Below, one piece after another: positions 1 to 10,252 of a stretch of 64,000 nucleotides of DNA (position 1 is its first letter; every line of letters begins with the position of its first letter). Source of the DNA: Pseudophaeomoniella oleicola (lineage: Eukaryota > Ascomycota > Eurotiomycetes > Phaeomoniellales > Phaeomoniellaceae); the NCBI GenBank assembly GCA_003868215.1, contig QWDQ01000039.1, positions 1 through 64,000 on the forward strand, given 5' to 3'. The notes under the pieces were generated by a model, which worked only from the letters and a program-made list of their open reading frames with translations, did no database searches and was not told the DNA's origin. A program made the position numbers and the translations under genes.

Positions 1-30
1 TACCCGCCTCACCATACACTGCACTGGGAC

Positions 31-185
31 AACACACACACGCACACACACACACCCACTCTCTCTCTCACTCACTCCCTCTCCCTCTCTCTCTCTCTCC
101 CTCTCTCTCCCTCTCCCTCTCTCTCCCTCTCCCTCTCTCTCCCTCTCCCTCTCTCTCCCTCTCCCTCTCCCTCTCTCTCCCTCTC
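31..185. repeat. CA and CT/CCCTCT microsatellite tract
   Basis: Positions about 31-55 are a CA dinucleotide run. Positions about 58-185 are an almost pure pyrimidine tract built from CT and CCCTCT units. The complementary strand reads as an artificial Arg/Glu/Gly repeat protein, which I do not accept as a gene. Trinucleotide GAG/GAT runs follow to about 236. The tract lies downstream of GPI8. It is simple-sequence DNA likely to vary in length between strains. Confidence 0.9.
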
Positions 186-579
186 GTAATTTATGAAAGT
201 CGAGGAGGAGGAGGACGATGATGATGAGGAGGAGGACATCATCCGGTGTGGACATGGGAGTGTGATCCCGTGGTCATCTAATGGATTCATCATTGACATA
301 GTGCGAGAGCGGGTAACTCTGTGGAAGCCTGGGGTGTGAGGTAATTGGCTTGATTATCGGATGGACGAGAAGGGAGAGGAGGACGTGGCGTGGCGTAGCG
401 TGGCTGTGGGGTCGCAGGTAGTCGAGCTGGGAGAGAAGACGGACGGTAAAGGTATGTGGAGCTGTTGGGGTTGGACCACGGGCCTATACTTCTGATGCGT
501 CTCTACGAGGATGTGACGTCGTGAAAATTTCGAACAGACTACCTCCCTACAGCCTACGAGTGCTGTGTGATTGGGACGT

Positions 580-1803
580 TCATATTGGTAACAACTTCCC
601 GCCCAAGAACCAGGCTCCAGCAAGGCCGGACAGAGCAGCGATTCCGCCCAGCTGTCTGAGCCATTTTTCAGACTTGCCTGGGTTGGTGGATAGCTTTGCG
701 GCTTGAAGTCTTGTGGCAGATGGTGTACGTGATTGCACTGCAGCATCTTCAGCCTTCGACGCGTGCGCTGGCACCTTTTGAGACGCTTCATGAGTGGTAT
801 TGGCATGTCGAGCTTCGTAGTCTTTGATCATCCTTTTCAGGCCTTCCAGATCTTCTTTCAGAGATTTGGCCATGGCTTGTCGGTCAGTGATGGTGGTGTT
901 GCCGACTTCGACGCCTTGGACGTTTCCAAAGAAGTCTACAATCTTCTGTTGTCGACCTTCTTGTTCTCCCCCAGGTAAAAGGTCCCACCTCACGCCCGGA
1001 TGTGACATTATCTTACTTTCGTCATAGCTGTCGAAGAGATCTCCTAATGTCTTGTCAGAACCCGGACCGGTGACCTGCGTCTCGAGAAATTCCAGAATAT
1101 AGTAGGTCCATCGATCGATAACAGCAACCCCGACATCCATATCAGCGTGGTGGGAGTAACTGCTCTGATCCAATTCACTACTTCCAGTAGCTATTATGCC
1201 GGGACTGTAGAAATGCTTGAACATCGTGTTGGCCTGACATGTGTCGATCATGAACAAGATCTCGTTGTACCGTTTCTTCTCATGCATCTGAGCAAAGGCA
1301 TGCGCAATATCCCACGCACCGATCTCTTCGCTATCCTGAAACTTGAGAAACTGATCTCCCCCATGTCCTGTCATGTATATGAGGATATTCGAACCTGAAT
1401 CGGTATTCAATCGCTTGCTGGCTGGTACATCGGCAGGCCAACGGTCTGTGAGCAGTCGAATGAAATTCTCAACGGTGACCTCATAACCCCGATAGTCGAC
1501 CTCAATGTTTGTACCGTAGAGATCGGTCTGACGGTCTGCATTCGAGTATACGGTTCCGGGAAAGGCATTGCGAGGATTACATGCCATATCATCCGGGAGG
1601 AGAAGAATAATCTGGGAGTCTGGAATGCCTAACCGTTTCACAGTTCGATATAGCGAGAGAGTATTAGCTAGATGGCGATAGTTGAACCAGAACCGCGAGG
1701 TCGAGACCAAGACAGCCCAGTTGGACGTATGCACGCATGTTGCGACATTGCAACACAGGAGCACGGCGATCAATATTGTGACAGAGAGCGGTTTCGACCA
1801 CAT
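580..1803 (-). CDS. GPI8: GPI8/PIG-K, catalytic subunit of GPI-anchor transamidase
   Basis: Intronless 407-residue ORF of the legumain-like C13 cysteine protease family. The enzyme acts in the ER lumen. It cleaves the C-terminal GPI signal of pro-proteins and joins the new carboxyl end to the GPI lipid, within the Gpi8-Gaa1-Gpi16-Gpi17-Gab1 complex. A hydrophobic signal peptide covers residues about 7-23, followed by the family motif NWAVLVSTSRFWFNYRH. The catalytic dyad is visible as His147 in MTGHGGD and Cys189 in MIDTCQAN. A hydrophobic segment near residues 385-404 is the expected membrane anchor, with a very short lumen-opposite tail. Length matches yeast and animal Gpi8 (about 395-411). 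The ATG at 1803 is directly followed by the signal peptide, so I kept it. No sign of damage. Confidence 0.97.
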   Translation of the reverse strand: MWSKPLSVTILIAVLLCCNVATCVHTSNWAVLVSTSRFWFNYRHLANTLSLYRTVKRLGIPDSQIILLLPDDMACNPRNAFPGTVYSNADRQTDLYGTNIEVDYRGYEVTVENFIRLLTDRWPADVPASKRLNTDSGSNILIYMTGHGGDQFLKFQDSEEIGAWDIAHAFAQMHEKKRYNEILFMIDTCQANTMFKHFYSPGIIATGSSELDQSSYSHHADMDVGVAVIDRWTYYILEFLETQVTGPGSDKTLGDLFDSYDESKIMSHPGVRWDLLPGGEQEGRQQKIVDFFGNVQGVEVGNTTITDRQAMAKSLKEDLEGLKRMIKDYEARHANTTHEASQKVPAHASKAEDAAVQSRTPSATRLQAAKLSTNPGKSEKWLRQLGGIAALSGLAGAWFLGGKLLPI

Positions 1804-3189
1804 GCTGCTGACGGGCAGCGTACCTCTGTGGTCCTATATTGTAGCACACATTAAGTTGGTGGACCTTCAAGTGCTGCAGATATGCCTCAAGCGCTTTGAA
1901 TCCTCGGATGAATGTCGTGGTGGCGTGATCACTTACAAACACTGAGCGCGAAGGGCGCAGAGAGCAGTAAACGTCGAGACCAGACCGCGGCTTTATTGAG
2001 GTCCCACCGCCGAGGTCCCATTTCTCTCAACTACAACATGATGACTGACACGACTTAACTATAACTGTACAACCACATTGTCGTGTTAACTTGGTTATCA
2101 GCACAAGGCGCACTTCTACTAAGATAAGTTATCCTCAAGAATATCCTCAAGAATAAAGAAGGCGTCTAGAGACGAGACCACTGTTCGGTTTCTTCCGGCT
2201 TTACTTTACGTGCCGAAACCCGCTTTGCAGTCGCAGAGTGATGGAGCCTCAACTTGGCGGTTTCGAGATAGGATCCTGACGACCGTTTCATATCATCGGT
2301 AAGAACAGCCGGCAAACATTCACTCAGTCGGTTTCTTCTATATCGCCTTTCCTATATGCTCGATTAGAGGAGCGGCCCGCCTTTCCTGCAACACCTTGGA
2401 CCGTCCAAACCATTAGTTCCGTTTCGTCTTCCATGTTATCAGACGGCCACTGCATCCCTAGCCGACGAACCTCGCCTGTTCCTTCTTGTTCAGCGTGTTT
2501 GGTAGCGGGAACATCTCTAAAGGTTCCCTGTATCGCTCAACAACCATGCGCATGTTTGGTGTTGGATGTTGTAGCTTGTTTGACTGTGTCCAAGGGCCAG
2601 TCCAGTTACAAGCACCGCAACCAGGGATCCCCTGGAGTGATATCGTGTGACGCCCACGTCGGAGACCGTTATCTCGTATTCGAACTGATACGGACTGCTT
2701 GTTCAAGCTCGAGAAAGCGTTTGCGCGTTTCATCGTTGGACTGACGACAGACGTATAGTCGTTTCGGCTTGTCGTTGCCTGTCTCATATCTTATCTCCGT
2801 CTCATACTCGCCTTACTCAATGCAACAGATCTGAAGGGAGACTCACCCCTCTGAGCTCTTTTACGTGCGCCAGGCAAAGGTCTAGAAGTCATCTCCATCA
2901 GATCAAGCGAAGTCACGTACATGGAGATTGCGAACTCATCAGAAACGCAACATGTAGGAGATCACATCGAGTTGCCATCGTGAGCTTAACTTCCAACCTC
3001 ATGGACATCCAATGTTGAATCTATATAAGCCTACAGTCTCTTGCTGAGCTCCAGTGTGCTTTTTCTTTCATCCATTCTCATTCGCCTTCGTCCTGGTGAC
3101 GTTTATTCAATTCATTCGTTCATTGTTTCCCCACGTCCCGGCGACGTCTTACCTTCTTTACTTATTTAATAGAACATCAAATCTCCATC
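1804..3189. other. Intergenic region between divergent GPI8 and the gEgh16-type gene
   Basis: This 1.4-kb stretch separates two divergently transcribed genes and should contain both promoters. A perfect tandem duplication of a 12-mer (ATCCTCAAGAAT) lies at 2131-2154. All three minus-strand frames between about 2430 and 2790 have ORFs of 40-109 residues, but none resembles a family I know and no spliced model emerges. I assign no gene. The part near 3190 is pyrimidine-rich, as is usual for fungal leaders. Confidence 0.6.
3022..3028 (+). promoter_or_regulatory. TATA box candidate upstream of the gEgh16-type gene
   Basis: A TATATAA heptamer lies about 160 bp before the ATG at 3190, followed by a CT-rich leader (about 3060-3180) typical of strongly expressed fungal secreted-protein genes. 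The call rests on motif and spacing alone. Confidence 0.45.
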
Positions 3190-4581
3190 ATGAAGTCTAC
3201 CATCATCGTTGCTGCTGCCAGCTTGGCTGCCGTCGTCAGTGGTCATGGTGTTATACTGAGTGCCCAAGGGACAAACTCGAAGGTCGCCAGTGTTGGAATG
3301 CAAGGTTTGTGGCAACTCTCGTTGCAGAAGTCGTTTGCTCATTCATTCCAGTCGTTTTGTCATTGGCAAGGAACTGCACCAGCATCTCTCCGTGTCAGCA
3401 AGATACCTCCCTCATCCGTGATGCTGAGATCAATGCAAACGTCGTCAACGAATGTGGCCGAACCGAACTGGCAGGCAACATCGACGTTGGAGAGAACACC
3501 GAAAACCAGCTGGCGGCAGGGCAAGTTGCCGACGTTACTGCTGGCGACACAGTCAACGTCACCATTCATCAAGTCAATGCAGATGGTGCTGGTCCATATA
3601 CGTGCGATCTCGATGAGACCAGTAAGAAAATGACAACTGCCTCATCAAAACTAGCCTTCTAACGTGATCAGGCAATACCGGAATTTTCAGCCATACAAAC
3701 CTTGCAATTGAAAACAATGTTCCCGGTGCCAATGGTCTGTCCCAAGCAAAGGAGCAAGATTTCAACATGCAGGTCAAGCTTCCAGCGAACATGAACTGCA
3801 CTGGAGCTTCAACAGGCAATATCTGTACGTGATCCTCTTCTCCATTCCACTCTTCAACAAGAGTTGTCCTGCCATCTGCTACAGTTGCTCACATCTTCCT
3901 CTTCAAAGGCACACTTAGATGCCGCAATAATGCATTGGCAGGTCCATTTGGTGGCTGTGTAGCTCTCCAACAAACCGACAGTGGTACAGGACGCGCCTCA
4001 CCCGATCCATCAGCGATCGATACCAACATTACACTTGCTGAGGTTGCGTCGCAGGTGGAATTCGACAAGCAAGACATAAACGCCGCAATCGCGGCCAATC
4101 AAGCCGCTGGAGCCGACGAGGCTGATCAAGGTGTCAAGGCTGCTAATGGTGAGTTTCCATCTCGACTTCTCCAAGACACCGCTTGCATTCCTATACCTAC
4201 CCTGCTCTTTCCTACCTCGACTCACCTCATTCTTATCTTGCAACTAACATTCGTCTTCTCCTCTTTTCAGCCCTAATAGCCGCCGCCGGCCTCAACCCCG
4301 ACATCTCCTCCCCAACGTCGAAAGCCGCCCCTGTCGCCAGCTCATCTCCCACCGCCGCTGCCGCCGCCGGAGCTGGAGCCGGAGCTGCAACTGGAGCAGG
4401 AGCAGGAACCGGTGCTGCTTCCTCCGGTAACAACAATAACGGCAATGCCAACGCCAACAACGGTGGCGGTAATGCAGGTAACGCAGAAGGATCCCGACAA
4501 GGAGGAAAGCACAGAGGTGGAAGATTCGGTGGAAACGGAAAGGAGAAGAAGGCGAAGAGGTCGTTTAGGTTCAGGGCTTAG
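3190..4581 (+). CDS. Secreted gEgh16/MAS3-type protein (Egh16-like, DUF3129 family), five exons
   Basis: Exons 3190-3304, 3352-3621, 3672-3824, 3909-4148 and 4271-4581 join in frame to 362 residues. Residues 1-18 are a signal peptide; the mature protein would begin His19-Gly20. The core carries family motifs in order: RNCTSISPCQQD, IIRD-like SLIRDAEINANVVNECGR, HQVNADGAGPYTC, NVPGANGLSQAK, and TLRCRNNALAGPFGGC, with paired cysteines. The family includes the powdery mildew Egh16 and Magnaporthe GAS1/GAS2 proteins, which are expressed in appressoria and during infection; the biochemical function is not established. From about residue 275 the chain becomes an Ala/Gly/Asn-rich tail ending in a Lys/Arg-rich segment. 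The first intron (47 nt) was chosen because it restores the conserved RNCTSISPC segment; the unspliced ORF starting at 3054 lacks the signal peptide. Sure of the family, less of the tail's role. Confidence 0.9.
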
Positions 4582-5640
4582 AGATATGCACACACCTTTT
4601 TCAGTTATGATGAGTATGGTAGATGATATGGTGAGAGAGTTGGTGAATAAAGGCGAATGTGAAGAGGAGGGAAAAAGAGAAAGAAAAGAAAGAAATATAA
4701 GATAGATACAGTCATTTGCTGTTTGTTGTTGTAGGACAGGAGAGAAATGGGAGATTTCGATGTTTCTACCAATTCATATCATAGGGCTTTAACATCCATT
4801 CATCCATTCATCCATCCATCCATCCATCCATCCCGTGAGCGATATGATTCCACCACTTTCAATATGGACATAATTACCGTCCACCGACCTAGATATCTAC
4901 CTGGGTATATATATATATACCTAGGTACCTACCTACTCTTTTTAAATGAAGAAAGAATCTTTAATTACAAATTTATCGAATCGAGAAGAATCGATTTTTG
5001 GAGAATAATTTATGTTTTATTTGATGAAATTAGACCTGAAAAGAGGGGGGGGGTTTGTTTGGAAAGGAAGAGGAAGGAGTGAGAATGGATGTCCGGAAAA
5101 AAGATCAACTGCAGTACTATGTTTTATGGCTTATCGTATTATAATATCATACTGTAGCATAATAGCATACAGTGGGAAAGGAAGGAAGGAAGGAAGGTGA
5201 ATGAGTGAGTTGGTCAAGTACCTAGGTAATTACATATCATTATTATTAGAACTGAAGAATGAATAGGTAATTATGAGACGTGACGTGATGAAAAGAGAGA
5301 GGGATGAGAGGATGAGGATGAGATTGAAACAACATGATGATGATTATGATGAACGATAACAGTCGTTGCAAGCTTGCTTGACCCTTTTTAAGCTCTCTTA
5401 TCTTTTTATTTTCCAAGCGTAGTTCTTCGTCTTCGTCTTCGTTATTTCAATATACTCTATATTACTCTATTACAGTAAATTCATAACCCTTTTCTTCCGA
5501 GAATACCTACCTATTCGTCTACTAAGGTAGGTAGGTAGGTATGAATACCTCTTCCAGGATGGTTTTTGTTTTCTTGTTTCTTGTTTTTTTTGGGTGCCTC
5601 GATGATTTTTCTTCTCTTTGCGATCCCATGTTTCGGGGGT
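4582..5640. other. AT-rich intergenic region with several simple repeats
   Basis: Shared 3' region of two convergent genes. It contains a CATC/CATT repeat (4793-4833), a TATATA run leading into CCTAGGTACCTACC (about 4904-4932), a nine-G run (5045-5053), an AAGG run (about 5176-5197) and a GGTA run (about 5524-5540). Only very short, low-complexity ORFs occur. I see no gene. Confidence 0.7.
4793..4833. repeat. (CATC/CATT)n tetranucleotide microsatellite
   Basis: About ten tandem CATC or CATT units in the 3' flank of the gEgh16-type gene. A complementary-sense GATG run occurs again at 43494-43522, so the same unit expanded at two places in the window. Confidence 0.9.
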
Positions 5641-8391
5641 TTAGGAAGATGTCAGGCCTAGTAGTCCAAGTTTACTGCTGCCAACGTCTGGGACTGCGCC
5701 GATACTCGATCTTAGATCTAGCCAGGATCTTCCCGCGCCGTCGACGTCGTTGGGGTGGTGCTCGTGCTTCTCGTCATCTCCATCTACCATAGACGACGCC
5801 GTCCCACTACCCATACCCATGAGATCTCTCATCGCGTTGGAGATTTCTTCTTCTCGCTGTGTCCGTAACTTGCTCATGTAACGGCGTTCTTCCTCGACGG
5901 ACGCGACCGCGTCTTTGCCAAAGTATCCTCCCTGAGCGGTGTGGTGTGAGTGCGTCTGTTGGCTCAGGGAACTGTAGCGTGGTGGGACGCGAGGGAGACC
6001 GGTGCTGGTGCTGCTGCGGATGCTTGGGGTGGTGGTGGAGAAGATGGAGTTGCGGCGGGAATCGGGGGAGGTGGCGGACTGGGCGGTGGAAGGAGAGGAG
6101 GCCGGCGGCGTGGTGTAGGTGTTAGCACTTGTTGGGATTTTCTCAGAGGCTGGAGATCTGGAGTCTTGGTTCGGAGATGGTTGGTGGTGGTATTGGCGGA
6201 GTGGTGGGGGTTGTGGTTGGCGAAGTTGGGATGAATTGGCACGCGGAAGGTAAGGGGGAGCAGTGGTAGAAGAGCGAAGGGAGTTGGTGCGGTTTCGGTC
6301 GGGAATAGAAGCTTGGATTGATGAGAGTTGGTCTTTGAGATCCTTGAGCCGATCGACATTTGGTGATTGGGCAGAATTCGGTGAAGTTCTCGTATTCAGA
6401 GGAGTACGAGCCATGGTCTCGAGGGTTCGGCTGCGATCACGTTTCCGCGCGATCGATTCGACGAGGTAACCTTGGTCCGATGCATCATCTCGGCCATCGA
6501 TCGTGGCGTGAAGTGTATGACTCGTAGAAGGACGGCGATCATGTGGTTTAGACGAGCGATTATGATCCAAAGAGAGGACGCTTCGGATTTGGCGTGAGAA
6601 ATCTCCGGAATTTCGGTTGGCAGTATACGAATTTCGCCCCGAGGTAGGAGCTCGCTGGCGCATGATTTGAGGTGGGACAGCCGCATCTGAATCTGAGTCT
6701 GAGTTTGAGTCTGGATGGTCTGCATGTTCCACCGACATGGATGCTGCAAAACGGCTGGGATCTCTCGGATGAGGCGAAGCAAAATCTCTGACTATCGCGT
6801 CAGTTGTCACAGCTTGTCCAATCAGTCCACGTTGGTCCAAGAAAACGTCACCCGAAGGCTCTGCTTCCCAAGATCCCCTACTCCCGGTCGCCCCGTGATC
6901 CGCATCATTTCCGACTGCGCCAGAGAGCCGATTCTGAGCGTGAGCTGCCGGCTCCATCTCGTTCAACCTCCTGAACTCTGCCAGAAGGTCAAAATCAGGA
7001 ACACGACGCAAACGATCCTTCACGGTCTTGACCTGCAAAGGTGCAACGAAATCAGACTGCGGCCCTTGCATCTGCCGCTTCTGCAAGGCCTCGGTAGCCC
7101 TCTTGTTGATTTCACTCATTGGCTCATCTCTACCGGATGGGGAGCTTTCCTCCGGCCTGTGAGAAGCGGCCGATCTCGAAGCCGAGGGTTCACCTCTGTA
7201 CACATAACCTTCAGGCCCAATCATCGATGCTCTCAAAGCCTCGGAATTTCCAGGTCCTGCTTCCGCTATGTGATGGCCAAAATCGCTTATTTCGGAAGCG
7301 TCACTTCCTGCATTTCGACCACTTGCCTGGCGACGCCGGCTTTCGGGTCTTGGAAAAAGATACAAAGACCCGGTAGACTTGTCTGATGAATGTCCTGGTT
7401 GGTAGTTCTGGAGCGATAAATACTGGTCGTCTCCATTTGATTTACGGATCAAGGACCGATGGACTTGCCGACCCACATCTACGTCGGCATTGTGATCCTG
7501 AGTGGGTGATCTCCCCGTGCTCGGTACGCGTTTCCCGAGCGCGACATGAAGGTGGTTATCTCGGAGTAATCTTGATGATGTGCTACTTGCTCTAGGAGGA
7601 TCCTCCCGGCCATAACCGGTTCCAGGGGGTTGTGTCCAATCCTGTTCCTGGCCTGGCCCAACACCGTAAAGCTGGGCTGTAGAGTATACATCACGCCACC
7701 TCCGACCCTCCGTAGTCGAAGAGATACTCTGACCGGCTGCAGGATAATTAGAGTTCTTCATAAGGTCATATGACGCATGCTGTGGCTCTGGAGAGTGTAA
7801 GATATTCCGATCAGCGACATCTTCTGCAAAGTCCACAGGTGGACGCCGTTTCCCACTCAGCTGCTGTATTAGATTCCGCGTCGAATTTCGTTCGGCCACC
7901 GCTTCTCCGTATAGATCCGAATGGGATGCGTTGTGATATGGAGCCTGGGAACCATACCCTACGGCCTCGAACAAATCTATACTACCACCACCTGAACGAC
8001 CCGCAAAGCTACTGGCAAAGGAAGCCCGTAGATTGGGCACAGGAGGGACGACCGATGAGAGAGATGGTATACCATCTGTAGTCGTTGAGTTAGTCCGATA
8101 CCCGTGCGCTGCATCTTGCCCGTTCAATGACCGACTTCTCGACAGTGATTGCGTTCTTGACCTGCGGCCTGTAATCGAGCTGGCACTTTTGTGGGCACCT
8201 GGGTTCTTCGTTCTGTTGTAGCCAGATGACTGCCTTGTCTCGGATGGCTTGATGGGAGGTCCACCGACTTGCGGTGGGGGTCCGGCCTGCAGAGAGCCAT
8301 ATTCGCTCGTCTGCAGGAAGAATCCGCGAGGTTCGTTGCTATGCGCGGTGCCCTTGCGGCGAGCGAAAAGCTTCTTCAAGCCAGCATCCAT
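5641..8391 (-). CDS. Conserved fungal hypothetical protein, 916 residues, mostly disordered
   Basis: A single open frame with its first ATG at 8391 (MDAGLKKLFARRKG). The frame stays open 54 bases further upstream but has no ATG there. I recognise no catalytic domain. Most of the chain is rich in Ser, Pro, Arg, Gln and Asp, with many RxxS and SP sites, as in phosphorylated scaffold proteins. Two segments look more ordered. One is a charged stretch near residues 435-475 containing VKTVKDRLRRVPDFDLLAEF. The other is a helical region near residues 840-870 containing EEERRYMSKLRTQREEEIS. The short basic N terminus (GLKKLFARRK) could bind membrane or nucleic acid, which is inference only. It is convergent with the gEgh16-type gene. 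The long uninterrupted frame and the composition make it a real gene; its function is unknown to me. Confidence 0.75.
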   Translation of the reverse strand: MDAGLKKLFARRKGTAHSNEPRGFFLQTSEYGSLQAGPPPQVGGPPIKPSETRQSSGYNRTKNPGAHKSASSITGRRSRTQSLSRSRSLNGQDAAHGYRTNSTTTDGIPSLSSVVPPVPNLRASFASSFAGRSGGGSIDLFEAVGYGSQAPYHNASHSDLYGEAVAERNSTRNLIQQLSGKRRPPVDFAEDVADRNILHSPEPQHASYDLMKNSNYPAAGQSISSTTEGRRWRDVYSTAQLYGVGPGQEQDWTQPPGTGYGREDPPRASSTSSRLLRDNHLHVALGKRVPSTGRSPTQDHNADVDVGRQVHRSLIRKSNGDDQYLSLQNYQPGHSSDKSTGSLYLFPRPESRRRQASGRNAGSDASEISDFGHHIAEAGPGNSEALRASMIGPEGYVYRGEPSASRSAASHRPEESSPSGRDEPMSEINKRATEALQKRQMQGPQSDFVAPLQVKTVKDRLRRVPDFDLLAEFRRLNEMEPAAHAQNRLSGAVGNDADHGATGSRGSWEAEPSGDVFLDQRGLIGQAVTTDAIVRDFASPHPRDPSRFAASMSVEHADHPDSNSDSDSDAAVPPQIMRQRAPTSGRNSYTANRNSGDFSRQIRSVLSLDHNRSSKPHDRRPSTSHTLHATIDGRDDASDQGYLVESIARKRDRSRTLETMARTPLNTRTSPNSAQSPNVDRLKDLKDQLSSIQASIPDRNRTNSLRSSTTAPPYLPRANSSQLRQPQPPPLRQYHHQPSPNQDSRSPASEKIPTSANTYTTPPASSPSTAQSATSPDSRRNSIFSTTTPSIRSSTSTGLPRVPPRYSSLSQQTHSHHTAQGGYFGKDAVASVEEERRYMSKLRTQREEEISNAMRDLMGMGSGTASSMVDGDDEKHEHHPNDVDGAGRSWLDLRSSIGAVPDVGSSKLGLLGLTSS

Positions 8392-10252
8392 CGACGGGTT
8401 CGAACGTTGAGCTGCAGGGCTGGGCTGCACGGCAGGACACCACAAAACCCCAATGCCACCTCAGGTGGATTTATCTATGCGTTCATATCGGTCACTAACG
8501 TGATCACTGAATTTGGTTTACAAGCATCGAACTTGGTACGATGCAGCAACTTCTAGTGGTACAAGTCCGAATCCTGTGACAAGGCTGAATCAACCCTCTT
8601 GTCACGACATATCAGATTAAAGTCGTAAAGTCGAAGAAGAAATGAGGCACGAATGGCAGCAGATGATGCGCACGCCGCCATACAACGAAGGGCATATATG
8701 GTAGAATAGCACCGAGCAGGACACGTACATGGGAAAGAGACAAAACGAAAGAAAGCAGAACAGTGCAGTTGAATCAGAAGCGAACGGGCAGCGCTACCAG
8801 TGGATGAGTCCATTTTGACGGTGGTATCGCTGAGTGGGAAAGTGGTTGGCTGAAGATGAGGAAGACTAAGTGCTAAGTGGTTGAGTGGCGCCGGTAGCGT
8901 AGTACTAACGTTAGGTCGTAGTTCGTGCTCATTGAAGATGTTGATCAACTCCAGGTGATTAAGTCAATAAAGCTCCGAATGTGAGCCAAGACGAACTTAG
9001 GTTACTGTATCATGTATCAAGCACTGACCAGTGCTCGATTGAGGACAACCGCTGGAGAAGACACCAAGATGATCTACATCCAACTCATATCACTTCGAAG
9101 CGAATAAAAACTGCAGACTTGTTAACTGTGCTGTTCCCCGTAAGCATCAACCCCGGTTCGCTGGTGATGGATGACGCTCTACGGCATCCCTAGAGCGCCA
9201 ACCACCTACCACTAACTTAGCCACATCTAACCTGGAACTTAAGTCGTAGAAACAAAATCACTTCATCTTCACTGGACATGTTCATAATTCCAGCAACTAA
9301 GCCCACTAAGATTTGGATCGTGCTGATCATTACATCTTCTACTTTCTTTCCAAGAGGTGTTCAGCTAAGTAAGTTTCCAAGTGGGAAGAAATAGTGTGTG
9401 AGGGTGAGTGTGAATGTGTGTGTGTTGGCCGATATGCTTTCCAACTAATTAATTCTTACCCGTCACAGGCAAGCGAGCGAGCAGTCCGAGAAGGAAAAAA
9501 AAAAAAGAAGACCAAGACCAATATGATCTGTTCGTAGATCAACCCCCACCAGACAAAAATGATACGGCGGCGACTAGTCTGTTGGATAAGTTATTGATAG
9601 ACTTGGAGTTGACAGAGTAAGGTCTCTCTCTCTCTCTCTCTCTCTGCCTCAGAAGTTCATATAATTCCATACTCCGGCGTGGGTTTCTTGGTAGAGTCCG
9701 TGCTGATGTGACATGAACAAACCCTGGACACACTTATCATAAACATCGCAGGTATCAATAGGGATCTCCTGTGTACGGCCGCCAACTCAGCAATTGTCAA
9801 AGATCTCTTTGGAGGGTCGAGTTGCTTGATAAAGGGATCTACGGATGCACAGGGTGGTGGAGGCCTGATCAACTTCCGTCATTGCCGTAGCTGTTTATCA
9901 CTTCTTGTCTCTCACGAGTGGACAGCAAAGGAAAGAAAGCGTGGTGAGGATTGATTAGTCTATAATAATTACAATATTATACATAAGAAGTCAGGGAAAG
10001 AATTTACTTTACGTCAGTCATCACGACATTCTGAATCTGGTCTTGGAGCCTCAAACCTCTCAATCATGTTTGATTGTCCGAGCTCTCGTCTTCTCAGCAA
10101 CGACCCTTCGATCGATGTGGCGCAAGACTAGAATGCAACTTGATCTATATTCCTTCATCCCAACGTGGTATCGCATATCCATCACTGGACTTTTTCGAAT
10201 TTCATCGTCCCCAACGCCTGTCTAACAAAGGACTGTTTGTAGCTCTCGTGTA
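8392..10252. other. Intergenic region, no gene seen
   Basis: This 1.9-kb region lies upstream of the 916-residue gene and downstream of the short Zn2Cys6 gene. It holds a GTGTGT-rich patch (about 9392-9425), a ten-plus A run (about 9496-9507) and a TC microsatellite (9622-9645). ORFs are below 135 residues, and their translations resemble no protein I know. Promoter elements for the minus-strand gene at 8391 are expected here, but I cannot identify a convincing TATA box. Confidence 0.6.
9622..9645. repeat. (TC)n microsatellite
   Basis: Twelve consecutive TC units in intergenic DNA, bounded by non-repetitive sequence on both sides. Confidence 0.9.

Noticed and set aside
72-299. Arg/Glu-rich frame on the minus strand over the CT microsatellite
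   Set aside because: It is only the translation of the repeat.
354-806. 150-codon minus-strand frame overlapping the GPI8 3' end
   Set aside because: It overlaps GPI8 in another frame, and its translation has no recognisable motif.
2430-2790. Possible retrotransposon gag-like fragment on the minus strand
   Set aside because: The frames are open but show no zinc knuckle, protease or reverse transcriptase motif, and no long terminal repeats are visible.
3054-3189. Upstream start for the gEgh16-type gene
   Set aside because: That frame lacks the signal peptide; starting at 3190 and splicing gives a complete family member.
8553-8948. 131-codon minus-strand frame upstream of the 916-residue gene
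   Set aside because: No recognisable motif, and it lies where the promoter and leader should be.
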